NCBI GenBank assembly: GCA_003142615.1
Contig: PLMW01000071.1
Span: forward strand, 13,304-59,953
Reading direction: 5' to 3'
DNA length: 46,650 bases
Origin: Opitutia bacterium
GTDB lineage: Bacteria > Verrucomicrobiota > Verrucomicrobiia > Opitutales > Opitutaceae
Shown here: piece by piece, positions 7,914 through 15,389 of the stretch
Layout of the letters: each line of letters begins with the position of its first letter
How positions within the stretch are numbered: position 1 is the first letter of the stretch
The notes under the pieces: model-generated
What the model was told of the DNA's origin: nothing
What the model saw: only the letters and a program-made list of their open reading frames with translations
Database searches by the model: none
Translations under genes and position numbers: made by a program

Positions 7914-9845
7914 CTATTTGTAATTGCGCCGGGCCAGATGCACGGACTCGTAGGTGAGCGGTTCCTTGTTCAGCAGCGGCGCCCGGTCTTTGCCCTGGTA
8001 TTCCCAGGCGGCGACGTGGGCGTACTGCTCGTCGTTGCGCAGGCACTCGCCCTCGGGGTCGACGTGCTCCTCGCGGAAGTGGCAGCCGCAGGACTCGTCG
8101 CGCTCCAACGCGTCGCGGCACAGGAGCTCGGCGAGCTCGAGATAGTCGGCCACGCGGCCGGCCCGCTCGAGCGACTGGTTGAGCGTGCCGCCGTCGCCGG
8201 GGACGTTGACCCCGCAACCGCGGGACCAGAACTCCTCGCGTAACCGCGGGATTTCCTGCAGGGCCTGCTTCAGGCCGGCGGCGTTGCGGGCCATGCCGCA
8301 GTGATCCCAGAGGATTTTGCCGAGCCGCTTGTGGAAGTGACTGACCGGCTCCTTCCCCCGGACGGCCAGCAGCCGCGTGACGATGCCGCGCACGTTGTCC
8401 TCGGCCTGTTGGAATTCGGCGGCCTCGGGCTTCGGCCGCAAACCCGGCTTCTGTGTGGCCAGGTAGTCGGCGATGGTGTACGGGATGACGAAATACCCGT
8501 CAGCCAGGCCCTGCATGAGGGCGGAGGCGCCGAGACGGTTGGCGCCGTGGTCGGAGAAATTGGCCTCGCCGAGCACGAACAGGCCGGGAACGTTGGACAT
8601 CAGATTGTAGTCCACCCACAGGCCGCCCATCATGTAGTGGACCGCGGGGAAGATGCGCATCGGCACCCGGTAGGCGTTCTCGTTGGTGATCTCGTGATAG
8701 ATGTCGAAAAGGTTGCCGTAGCGCTCGCGCACGCCGGCCTCGCCGATCTGTCGGATGGCGTCGGCGAAATCGAGGTAGACGCCGAGACCGGACGCGCCCA
8801 CGCCGCGCCCCTCGTCGCACACCTTCTTGGCCGCGCGCGAGGAAATGTCGCGCGGGGCGAGGTTGCCGAAGGCCGGGTACATCCGCTCGAGGTAATAGTC
8901 GCGGTCCTCCTCGGGAATGTCGTTCGGGTTCTTCCGGCAGTCCTCCTTCTTTTTCGGGACCCAGATGCGGCCGTCGTTGCGGAGCGACTCCGACATGAGC
9001 GTCAGCTTCGACTGGTAGTCGCCGGTGACGGGGATGCAGGTCGGGTGAATCTGCGTGAAGCAGGGGTTGGCGAAGCAGGCGCCGCGCTGGTAGGCGCGCC
9101 AGATGGCGGTGGCGTTGGAGTTGTGCGCGTTGGTGGAGAGATTGAACACGTTGCCGTAGCCGCCAGTGGCGAGCACGACGGCATCGGCCGCGTGCCGGGT
9201 GACCTCGCCGGTGATGAGGTCGCGGACGATGATGCCCTTGGCGTGACCGTTGACCACGACCAGGTCCAGCATCTCGGAATGCGTGAACATCCGCACCCCG
9301 CCGAAGCTGATCATGCGGCTGAGCGCGGAATAGGCGCCGAGGAGGAGCTGCTGGCCGGTCTGGCCGCGGGCGTAAAAGGTGCGCGAGACCTGCGCGCCGC
9401 CGAAAGAGCGGTTGGCGAGCAAGCCGCCGTACTCGCGGGCGAAGGGCACGCCCTGCGCGGCGCACTGGTCGATGATGTTGGCGGAGACCTCGGCGAGCCG
9501 GTGGACGTTGGCCTCGCGGGAGCGGAAGTCGCCGCCCTTGATGGTGTCGTAGAAGAGCCGGTAAACGCTGTCGCCGTCGTTCTGATAGTTCTTGGCGGCG
9601 TTGATGCCGCCCTGGGCGGCGATGGAGTGTGCGCGGCGCGGGCTGTCGTGAAAGACGAAGCACTTCACGGGATAGCCCAGCTCGGCAAGCGTGGCGGCGG
9701 CCGAGGAGCCGGCGAGGCCGGCGCCCACGACGATGATCTCGTATTTCCGCTTGTTCGCCGGGCTGACGAGTTTGATCTCCGCCTTGTGCCGGGTCCACTT
9801 TTGCTCGAGCGGACCGGAGGGAATTCTGGATTCGAGTTTGGCCAT
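7914..9845 (-). CDS. sdhA: Succinate dehydrogenase/fumarate reductase flavoprotein subunit
   Basis: Catalytic subunit oxidising succinate to fumarate (or the reverse) on the cytoplasmic face. The 643-aa protein has the FAD-binding [19 protein letters not shown] (40-57), His73 in [15 protein letters not shown] as the expected covalent FAD attachment site, [11 protein letters not shown], the active-site regions HPTCIP and [11 protein letters not shown], and [12 protein letters not shown] near the end of the capping domain. The long form (about 640 aa) is typical of the class found with a single five-helix cytochrome b. It lies 12 bp after sdhC. Confidence 0.96.
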   Translation of the reverse strand: MAKLESRIPSGPLEQKWTRHKAEIKLVSPANKRKYEIIVVGAGLAGSSAAATLAELGYPVKCFVFHDSPRRAHSIAAQGGINAAKNYQNDGDSVYRLFYDTIKGGDFRSREANVHRLAEVSANIIDQCAAQGVPFAREYGGLLANRSFGGAQVSRTFYARGQTGQQLLLGAYSALSRMISFGGVRMFTHSEMLDLVVVNGHAKGIIVRDLITGEVTRHAADAVVLATGGYGNVFNLSTNAHNSNATAIWRAYQRGACFANPCFTQIHPTCIPVTGDYQSKLTLMSESLRNDGRIWVPKKKEDCRKNPNDIPEEDRDYYLERMYPAFGNLAPRDISSRAAKKVCDEGRGVGASGLGVYLDFADAIRQIGEAGVRERYGNLFDIYHEITNENAYRVPMRIFPAVHYMMGGLWVDYNLMSNVPGLFVLGEANFSDHGANRLGASALMQGLADGYFVIPYTIADYLATQKPGLRPKPEAAEFQQAEDNVRGIVTRLLAVRGKEPVSHFHKRLGKILWDHCGMARNAAGLKQALQEIPRLREEFWSRGCGVNVPGDGGTLNQSLERAGRVADYLELAELLCRDALERDESCGCHFREEHVDPEGECLRNDEQYAHVAAWEYQGKDRAPLLNKEPLTYESVHLARRNYK

Positions 9846-9857
9846 GGCGGGAAAGGC

Positions 9858-10661
9858 TTAGCGCGGGGCGACCGCGGCGGGGGCGGCCGCGACCGTGAGT
9901 TTCTGCGCGGCGTAGGTGCCGGCGGCGGGTTTCGCGACGCCCGTGAGGATGGCGCCGGGAATCGCCAGGCTGGCGAGGAAGTAGAGCACGCAATAAAGGA
10001 CGACGATCCTCTTGAGCAGGCCGGCCCATTTTTCACTGCGCCAGCCGAGGGTCTGGAACATGCTGTCGGCGCCGTGCGCGAGGTGGAAACTCAGCAGGCC
10101 GACGGCCAGGATGTAGAACAGCGAGACAAAGGTGTTGGCGAAGCCGAGGTAAACCATGCTGTAGACGTCGGGTACCGGCTGGTTCTTGGCGACCACCGGA
10201 AAGCCCATGAGGTGGAAGTCCGCGGTCATCGTGTATTCCGGCAGTCGGCTCTTGAAACTGTCGGTCTGCGCCCAACCGACCGTGAACTGGGCGAGATGAT
10301 AGAGGATGAAGGCGAAGACCACGACGCCGGTCCAGCGCATGGTGCGCGAGGCGAGCGTGGCTTGGATGGTGTGGTTGAGGTCGTATTTTTCCGGCCGGGC
10401 CCGGTAGTTCTCGAGCGTCAGCTGGACGGCGATCGTGATATGGATGATCACGCAGGCCAGCAGCACCAGGCGCACCACCCATAACGTGGGCCCCAGGCTC
10501 TGCAGAAAGTGGGCATAGCCGTTGATCCGGTCGGGCGAGCCGAAGATCTGCAGGTTGCCGACGAGGTGGCCCGTGATGAAGGCAAGGAGCACCACCCCGG
10601 TGGCGGCCATCAGGAATTTCTTGCCGATCGAGGCACGGAAAAGGCTGCCAACGGGATTCAT
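9858..10661 (-). CDS. sdhC: Succinate dehydrogenase cytochrome b subunit (five-helix, b558 type)
   Basis: Membrane anchor and haem/quinone subunit of complex II. The 267-aa protein has five hydrophobic helices and histidines at the usual ligand positions: GHLVGN in helix 1, CVIIHITIA, LYHLAQFTVG and FHLAHGADSMFQ, consistent with a dihaem cytochrome b. There is no separate sdhD, as expected for this class. The C-terminus carries an Ala/Pro-rich tail. First gene of sdhCAB. The 230-bp spacer upstream (10662-10892) holds TTATACT on the minus strand near 10820, a possible -10, without a clear -35. Confidence 0.92.
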   Translation of the reverse strand: MNPVGSLFRASIGKKFLMAATGVVLLAFITGHLVGNLQIFGSPDRINGYAHFLQSLGPTLWVVRLVLLACVIIHITIAVQLTLENYRARPEKYDLNHTIQATLASRTMRWTGVVVFAFILYHLAQFTVGWAQTDSFKSRLPEYTMTADFHLMGFPVVAKNQPVPDVYSMVYLGFANTFVSLFYILAVGLLSFHLAHGADSMFQTLGWRSEKWAGLLKRIVVLYCVLYFLASLAIPGAILTGVAKPAAGTYAAQKLTVAAAPAAVAPR

Positions 10662-10892
10662 CGCAGGAAAGACATGGACTTGGATCTATGGCGGCGCGAC
10701 CACTTTGCGGAGGCACGCGCGGCTGGTGGGTAAACCAAGGCGTGGCGGGAAAGTAAAGGCCCGCAATTCCGGCGCCAAACCGCGGGGCCGCTTATTAGCA
10801 GACCTAAAACGTAGTATAAGGTCGCGGCGCGGTCCCAGGTGACGACGATCATCGGCGGTTCCTTCCTTCCGTGGCAGCGCACCGGCGGGGAT

Positions 10893-12200
10893 TCATTTCG
10901 CCAGCGGCTTGAGCAGCGAAAACTTGCCGCTGGAGCCGGGCTGGAGAAACCGGCGGCGAAAGGCGTTCACGCGCACGCCGTCGCCCAGCACCGGCGCGAG
11001 GACGTCGCCGATGTCCGGCGGGGCGTTGTGATCGGCGACATATTGGAAGTCCCAGCGCGTCTCGCCCGTTTGCACCAGGCAGTAGTGCCAGCACGTGAAA
11101 CCGGCGGGCAGCGCCGCGTCGATGTCGCCGGCCGACACCAGGCCGCCGTCGGGCCGGACATGGAGATCGCGGTCGCGGCCGAGGATGCGGAAGCCGGTCG
11201 GAAAACGCCGGACAATGTCGCCCGTGCTGTACCGCAGCAGCGGCATCGCCCGGCGGTTGCGCGTGGTCACCCGGGTCTGAAAGACGTCGGGCAGTCCGCT
11301 CCAGGGCACGAGTTCGACGAACGCGTTCGCGTCAATCACGTGCGAGTTGTCCTGGAACGCATCCCCGATGAAAATGTAGCCCGCCTCGGTGGAGCCGTAG
11401 AGGTCGACCTGCGCCGCCGGGAACGCCTCGGCGATGCGGCGGCCGTGCTGCCCGCTCGGCTTGCCGTAGGTGAGAATGATAACCTGCAGGCTGGGCACCC
11501 TCACCCGGCGTTTGGTCACGGCCCGCGCGAGCAGCGAGAGATAGACCGGCTCGCCCTCGAGGATCTCGGGCTTCACCGCCTGCAGCTCGAGCACGATGCG
11601 GTCCCACTCGCTCTCGGGAAACACGAACGGATCGCTCGTCAGGTTGAGGTAGACCGTGCCCTCGAAATAGCGGTGGGGAAACGGCTGGTCCTCGTAGGGG
11701 CAGAGGTTGCTCGAGCACGCGACGGGCGCGAGCACGGCCTTGCGCACCGGCCGGCCGGCATACGGCGCCAGCCGCGGGTGCGCCAGGTAGGCGCGGCGCG
11801 TCTGCTCGGCCCACCAGCCGTCCTCCATGATCACGGTCATCGGCTGCGCGGTGGAGCCCGAGGTGTGCTCGTATTCGTATTCCCGGTTTTGCAGGCCGCG
11901 TTCGATGGCGCGGTAATCCGCGAAAAACGCCGTGTGCCCGCGCTGCAGGATCTCCTGCTTGGTCAGCACCGGGATCCCGTGGTAGCACGCCCACTGCAAC
12001 GGCGCGGGGTGCAGCGGGAAACGCTCCGGATACAGCGGGCTGCGCTGGTAGATCGCGCGGATCTCCGACTCGAGCGATGACGGCAGGCAGGAGTCATGCG
12101 CGGAGCCAAGTGCTTCCGAAGCGTTGGCGAAGACGGGAGCGGACATGTGGTTATATGGAATGCGGCCCTCCAGCCGGTCCGGGCCGGCGGCAGGCAGCAT
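10893..12200 (-). CDS. PaaK/CapK-like adenylate-forming enzyme
   Basis: A member of the ANL superfamily close to phenylacetate-CoA ligase and CapK/coenzyme F390 synthetase-like proteins; it would activate a carboxylate (or similar) with ATP, substrate unknown. Signature motifs: the AMP-binding EHTSGSTAQPM (about residues 111-121), DLYGSTEAGYI (267-277) and LLRYSTGDIV (321-330). At 435 aa it is the usual size for the PaaK group, shorter than full acyl-CoA synthetases. The ATG at 12200 is chosen because GGAG lies 7 nt upstream; an in-frame ATG at 12269 would add 23 arginine-rich residues. It follows the NUDIX gene on the same strand. Confidence 0.8.
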   Translation of the reverse strand: MLPAAGPDRLEGRIPYNHMSAPVFANASEALGSAHDSCLPSSLESEIRAIYQRSPLYPERFPLHPAPLQWACYHGIPVLTKQEILQRGHTAFFADYRAIERGLQNREYEYEHTSGSTAQPMTVIMEDGWWAEQTRRAYLAHPRLAPYAGRPVRKAVLAPVACSSNLCPYEDQPFPHRYFEGTVYLNLTSDPFVFPESEWDRIVLELQAVKPEILEGEPVYLSLLARAVTKRRVRVPSLQVIILTYGKPSGQHGRRIAEAFPAAQVDLYGSTEAGYIFIGDAFQDNSHVIDANAFVELVPWSGLPDVFQTRVTTRNRRAMPLLRYSTGDIVRRFPTGFRILGRDRDLHVRPDGGLVSAGDIDAALPAGFTCWHYCLVQTGETRWDFQYVADHNAPPDIGDVLAPVLGDGVRVNAFRRRFLQPGSSGKFSLLKPLAK

Positions 12201-12281
12201 GGTTGGTCTCCGTCGCACAAAAAGCGCACGGAGACGTTTAGTCAAACGGGCCTTCCGGGACTGGTTCATGGCATCGCCCGA

Positions 12282-12869
12282 TCAGGCGGAGTCACCCCGC
12301 CGCAGGCGCTCCCACTCCGGCGCGAACAGGAACAGGGCATCGAGGACGAGCGCGTGCTTGATGCCACCCGTCCGCGCCCAACTGAACACCTCGTCGACCG
12401 GCGCGGTGAGCACCTCGATCTCCTCATCGTGATCCCATGCGAGATCGCTGGTGCGCTCCACCTCCTCCACCAGCACAAGATGGCAGAGGTTGTTCATGAT
12501 CGCGGGGTTCGGATGCACGCCGCCCAGCCGGCGGGCGCGCCGTCCGGTGTAGCCCGTCTCTTCGCGCAGTTCGCGCTGCGCCGCCGCGAGCGGATCCTCG
12601 CCGGGCTCCATGACCCCGCCGGGGATCTCGAGCGAGAAATCGTCGATGCCGAAACGAAACTGCCGGACCAGCACGAGCCGGTGGTCGGCCGTCAGCGCGA
12701 TCACATTGACCCAGTCGGGCGCCTCGATCACGACGAAATCGCGTTCGCGCCCGCGCACGGGATGCCGGTAGCGCGCATGCTGGACATCGAACACCTGACA
12801 GCGGGCGTGCAGGGACTGGCCGGTCTTCTTCCAACGGGCCGGCATAGGGGAAGCAGACGGATCGCTCAT
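12282..12869 (-). CDS. NUDIX hydrolase, ADP-ribose pyrophosphatase-like
   Basis: Hydrolyses a nucleoside diphosphate linked to another moiety, probably ADP-ribose or ADP-sugars. The NUDIX box is complete: GGVMEPGEDPLAAAQRELRE followed by ETGY, matching GX5EX7REUXEEXGU and giving the Mg2+-binding glutamates. Upstream, LVLVRQFRFGIDDFSLEIPGG is the ADP-ribose pyrophosphatase signature (RQFR..., E-PGG). From the ATG at 12869 it is 195 aa, a normal size. A TTG at 12881 is in frame and preceded by GGAGG, but that GGAGG is the 3' arm of the upstream terminator, so the ATG is preferred. Confidence 0.9.
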   Translation of the reverse strand: MSDPSASPMPARWKKTGQSLHARCQVFDVQHARYRHPVRGRERDFVVIEAPDWVNVIALTADHRLVLVRQFRFGIDDFSLEIPGGVMEPGEDPLAAAQRELREETGYTGRRARRLGGVHPNPAIMNNLCHLVLVEEVERTSDLAWDHDEEIEVLTAPVDEVFSWARTGGIKHALVLDALFLFAPEWERLRRGDSA

Positions 12870-12880
12870 GCGGACAATCA

Positions 12881-12914
12881 AAAAGCCTCCCCGACGCAGG
12901 GTCGAGGAGGCTTT
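12881..12914 (-). terminator. Rho-independent terminator of the LysM gene
   Basis: AAAGCCTCC (12882-12890) and GGAGGCTTT (12906-12914) are perfect 9-bp arms around a 15-nt loop. On the minus strand, the transcript of the LysM gene reads the stem followed by five T. It lies 30 bp after that gene's stop and immediately before the NUDIX start. Confidence 0.85.
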
Positions 12915-12943
12915 CGCTGAAAAAGGACGCTATGACGCGGCGG

Positions 12944-13456
12944 TTATTTGGTCTTGATCGTCTGGCCGATCCGCAGGCGCTTCCAGTCGATGCCCGGATT
13001 GACCGCTTCGAGCTCGGTAATCGACACGCCAACCGCCTTGGCGATCTTCGTGCCCGTATCACCCGGCTTGACGACATACTCGCCGGGGCCGACCGGTCTC
13101 GCTTCGCCACCTTTGCCGACCGCCTTCGGGGCGGCGGTGCGCGCCTTGGCGGCTTCCTCGAGCTTCGTGATGGAAGCCTTCAGGTTGCCGATCTCGGGCC
13201 CGATGGAATCAAACGCCGCCTGAGTGGAACGGGTCAGCTGGACGATGTCCTTGCTCGCCTTGTCCGCCGCTGTGGCGGCCGTGCTGGAACTGCTCTCAAG
13301 GCTGGCCAGCTGATCGGGCAGATTCTCCGGGACTCTCTTGCCGAGGGAGCTGACCTTGACGAGGGCGATGCCCGCGATGATCAATGCCAGCACCCCGACT
13401 AAAACCCCAGCCACCGGGAGGTAGCTGCTGTTGTTTTCGCGCGAAATTGTATCCAT
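12944..13456 (-). CDS. Membrane-anchored LysM-domain protein
   Basis: A 170-aa envelope protein likely to bind peptidoglycan. It has one N-terminal membrane helix (VAGVLVGVLALIIAGIALV, about residues 15-33), a Ser/Ala/Lys-rich stretch likely to be coiled coil (residues 45-105), a short linker, and a C-terminal LysM domain (YVVKPGDTGTKIAKAVGVSI ... NPGIDWKRLRIGQTI, about 126-168). Only the helix precedes the exported part, so it should be anchored to the inner membrane with the LysM domain in the periplasm. Ends in its own terminator. No enzymatic domain is fused to it. Confidence 0.85.
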   Translation of the reverse strand: MDTISRENNSSYLPVAGVLVGVLALIIAGIALVKVSSLGKRVPENLPDQLASLESSSSTAATAADKASKDIVQLTRSTQAAFDSIGPEIGNLKASITKLEEAAKARTAAPKAVGKGGEARPVGPGEYVVKPGDTGTKIAKAVGVSITELEAVNPGIDWKRLRIGQTIKTK

Positions 13457-13606
13457 GTGTTAGAAGGGTGAAGCGGGAGGTGTAGGGGTAAAGGGGGGGC
13501 GAATCAAGCAGATTGCTGAGGGTGGAAAATCCGCGGAAAACACCCCGGCTCGCGCCGAGGATAGCGTTGACAGCCGGCGGGAAGCGCCGTCCCCTACCCG
13601 TCCGTC

Positions 13607-13683
13607 CGGGGCGTAGCTTAGCCTGGTAGAGCGTCTGGTTTGGGACCAGAAGGTCGCAGGTTCAAATCCTGTCGCCCCGACCA
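13607..13683 (+). tRNA. tRNA-Pro (anticodon TGG)
   Basis: CGGGGCG (13607-13613) pairs with CGCCCCG near the 3' end; the D-arm (AGCTTAGCCTGGTAGAGC), the anticodon stem-loop TCTGG-TTTGGGA-CCAGA with anticodon TGG, and the T-arm GCAGGTTCAAATCCTGT are all present. The discriminator base is A at 13680 and CCA is encoded at 13681-13683. The 77-nt length is normal. Confidence 0.97.
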
Positions 13684-13823
13684 GCCTTCGCCGCCGCTTA
13701 CGCGGGGCTTCAGCTGGCAGGCCAACCTTTAGCTGACTTTGGCCGTTCTTGTGCAGGTACCGCCAAGGCGGCGAAGGCTGTCCTCCGAAGCCCTGAGCGA
13801 AGTCGAACGGGGCGAAGGAGGAC
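13682..13823. repeat. Nested palindromic intergenic repeat downstream of tRNA-Pro
   Basis: CAGCCTTCGCCGCC (13682-13695) and GGCGGCGAAGGCTG (13767-13780) are perfect 14-bp inverted arms 71 bp apart. Directly after, GTCCTCC (13780-13786) and GGAGGAC (13817-13823) form a second inverted pair enclosing CCCTGAGCGAAGTCGAA, a wording seen in dispersed intergenic repeats of many bacteria. The element begins inside the encoded CCA of the tRNA. No protein is encoded here. Confidence 0.6.
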
Positions 13824-13830
13824 ATTACCT

Positions 13831-14076
13831 TTAGCATACAGGCAGCTTCAAATACCCGAGAATGAAGTCATGCTTCCGGAGTAGCCGCTGCTGCCACTCA
13901 ACTTTCGCCAGTTTTGCTAGTCCGTAGACAATCAATCCAAGCACAAAGACCACTACGACGACTACTGTTGGGCTGAACTCAGTTGATCTCGCGGGCCCCG
14001 TGCCCGCTGAAAGTTCACCGGGCTCTTGCGATTTTTCGAATGAAGACCGGCTCTGCAGGCATGAGTCTTTCGACAT
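13831..14076 (-). CDS. Possible small single-pass membrane protein
   Basis: An 81-aa open frame from the ATG at 14076 with a polar Ser/Glu-rich N-terminus, a very hydrophobic helix (PTVVVVVVFVLGLIVYGLA, about residues 36-54) and a basic C-terminal part (KVEWQQRLLRKHDFILGYLK). It overlaps the last 62 bp of the FRG gene in another frame on the same strand. Base composition matches the AT-richer FRG gene rather than the surrounding chromosome. The clear membrane helix favours a real gene cotranscribed with the FRG gene; no family is recognised. Confidence 0.4.
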   Translation of the reverse strand: MSKDSCLQSRSSFEKSQEPGELSAGTGPARSTEFSPTVVVVVVFVLGLIVYGLAKLAKVEWQQRLLRKHDFILGYLKLPVC

Positions 14077-15070
14077 GTTCGAGCAGGAGTTTCAGGCGGG
14101 GAAAGTTATCGTCAGTCCCGCGTAGTACGAAGGTAGAACTGCCGTCCGGACGGAGGAACGTAAATTGTGTGCGCACTCGGTTGGCGTATTTGAGAAAACC
14201 GAAAAGCTTGTCGTCGAGGTAGCACGGAATGCCGATCATCGACTCGACGGCAACGAAATCTAAGGCCACCGCCAAGGTGCGCCGCTTGATGATCTCTCGT
14301 CGAATTCCCCCAACCTTTTTCCCGACTACGCTGGGAGGGACGGGGAGCCAATCCGCTTCGTTCTTTATCTTTGGGCGGGCCAATTTGATTCCGATAGTAA
14401 TACGCGGTTGGTCGACAAGCGCACAACAAATCCCATCCAGTCCCGGGATAAGTTCGGCTGCGGTGACCCTTTCGCGAGCGAGCATCTGCGCTATACCCCG
14501 TCGAAGTTCGGGAAACGGGAGAAAGCTGAACTGGATCAAATCGGGGTGGTCCAACGGGACGTAAGGATTGCGATGAGCACTGACGTAGGCCTGCTGTCCA
14601 GTAATCCGCGGATGGATCTTAGGCGCCCGAAAATAATAGTCTGCCTCTGAACTGAATACCCCATCGGGTAGTCTGCGATAGGCGGTCAGCGTGGGGTTGG
14701 GCAAAATGAAGACCGAAAAAGGAACGCGATGCATCTCGTCATGCGGCAACATCGCAAAATAAAGGGCCACACGCCATTCCGAGGTCCAATCAAGGAGCCG
14801 GGTCTTGAGGCCGTGATGTTGTCCCAGGATGAGCCAATCCCATTCTGATATAGGACGCGAACCCGATACATGGGGAACACCTCGTTTCTTAAATTCCTTC
14901 AAAAACACACGTTCGAGTTCTGGACTAGGCACGTAATCTGGATGAGCACGTCCGATCCCCGGCACGAGTGAATGCAGCGCGTTGGCTTGCCCTCGGAAAA
15001 GCACCCGGCCATTGCGAAGCGAGGCGAGGAGATTATAAAACTCCGAAAAAGAACCGATTATCTCTTTCAT
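14015..15070 (-). CDS. FRG-domain protein
   Basis: From the ATG at 15070 the 351-aa protein shows the FRG domain: VLFRGQAN (23-30), LVPGIGR (35-41), EWDWLILGQHHGLKTRLLDW (76-95), VALYFAML, then HPRITGQQAYVSAH and a closing LIPGLDGICCAL. A C-terminal region of about 120 residues of unknown role follows. The biochemical function of FRG proteins is not established; they are often seen in variable genome regions. An in-frame TTG at 15118 is the alternative start but adds sequence unlike the family. The gene is visibly AT-richer than its neighbours and lies between tRNA-Pro and a TPR gene, suggesting acquisition. Confidence 0.85.
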   Translation of the reverse strand: MKEIIGSFSEFYNLLASLRNGRVLFRGQANALHSLVPGIGRAHPDYVPSPELERVFLKEFKKRGVPHVSGSRPISEWDWLILGQHHGLKTRLLDWTSEWRVALYFAMLPHDEMHRVPFSVFILPNPTLTAYRRLPDGVFSSEADYYFRAPKIHPRITGQQAYVSAHRNPYVPLDHPDLIQFSFLPFPELRRGIAQMLARERVTAAELIPGLDGICCALVDQPRITIGIKLARPKIKNEADWLPVPPSVVGKKVGGIRREIIKRRTLAVALDFVAVESMIGIPCYLDDKLFGFLKYANRVRTQFTFLRPDGSSTFVLRGTDDNFPRLKLLLEHVERLMPAEPVFIRKIARAR

Positions 15071-15389
15071 CGCAGCAACCTTGAGATTCAAGCAACAGGA
15101 TTGCCCTGTTTGTCGCAAGAATGCCGTGCAAGTCGGCCAAGACTCGATCTCGACGAATAACCCTCCCGGACTCTCATCGAAATTCTCCAGTCATGAGGGC
15201 AGGTCAGTATTATTAGGCCAAATGGCGTTTACGGGGTAATTCTGCATGAGCCAATATTTCAGCCATTGATGATTTTCAAGGGGCGATTCTTGGGAAGACC
15301 TGGAACCGGATTTCCGCCTTCGAACGATGGCAACGCCGTGAGGACCGGCGCCGAAAGTCAGCCGGGGCGGTCCCGCGGCAGGCCGTACT
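15071..15389. other. Intergenic region upstream of the FRG gene, with a possible short leader ORF
   Basis: This 319-bp spacer is AT-richer than average. On the minus strand an ATG at 15177, preceded by GGAG at a 7-nt spacing, opens a 29-codon frame ending at 15088, just before the FRG start; it may be a leader peptide or chance. Small inverted arms AACAGG/CCTGTT lie at 15094-15110. A weak minus-strand promoter is possible near 15190-15240 (TAATAAT). The rest, towards 15389, shows nothing I can assign. Confidence 0.3.

Noticed and set aside
8301-10484. 727-codon open frame antisense to sdhA/sdhC
   Set aside because: Same composition artefact; sdhA and sdhC on the other strand are certain.
10658-10882. 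74-codon minus-strand ORF upstream of sdhC
   Set aside because: Low-complexity basic tail, no Shine-Dalgarno site, lies in the promoter region of sdhCAB and overlaps its start.
12201-12269. Longer N-terminus for the PaaK-like gene
   Set aside because: The extra 23 residues are arginine-rich and lack a ribosome site, whereas the ATG at 12200 has GGAG at a good distance.
13460-13837. Minus-strand ORF containing GATGFEPATFWSQTRRST
   Set aside because: It runs antisense through tRNA-Pro; this phrase is a well-known artefact of translating tRNA genes.
13607-15389. Integrative element inserted at tRNA-Pro
   Set aside because: No integrase and no direct repeat of the tRNA 3' end was found downstream, so only an AT-richer patch is claimed.
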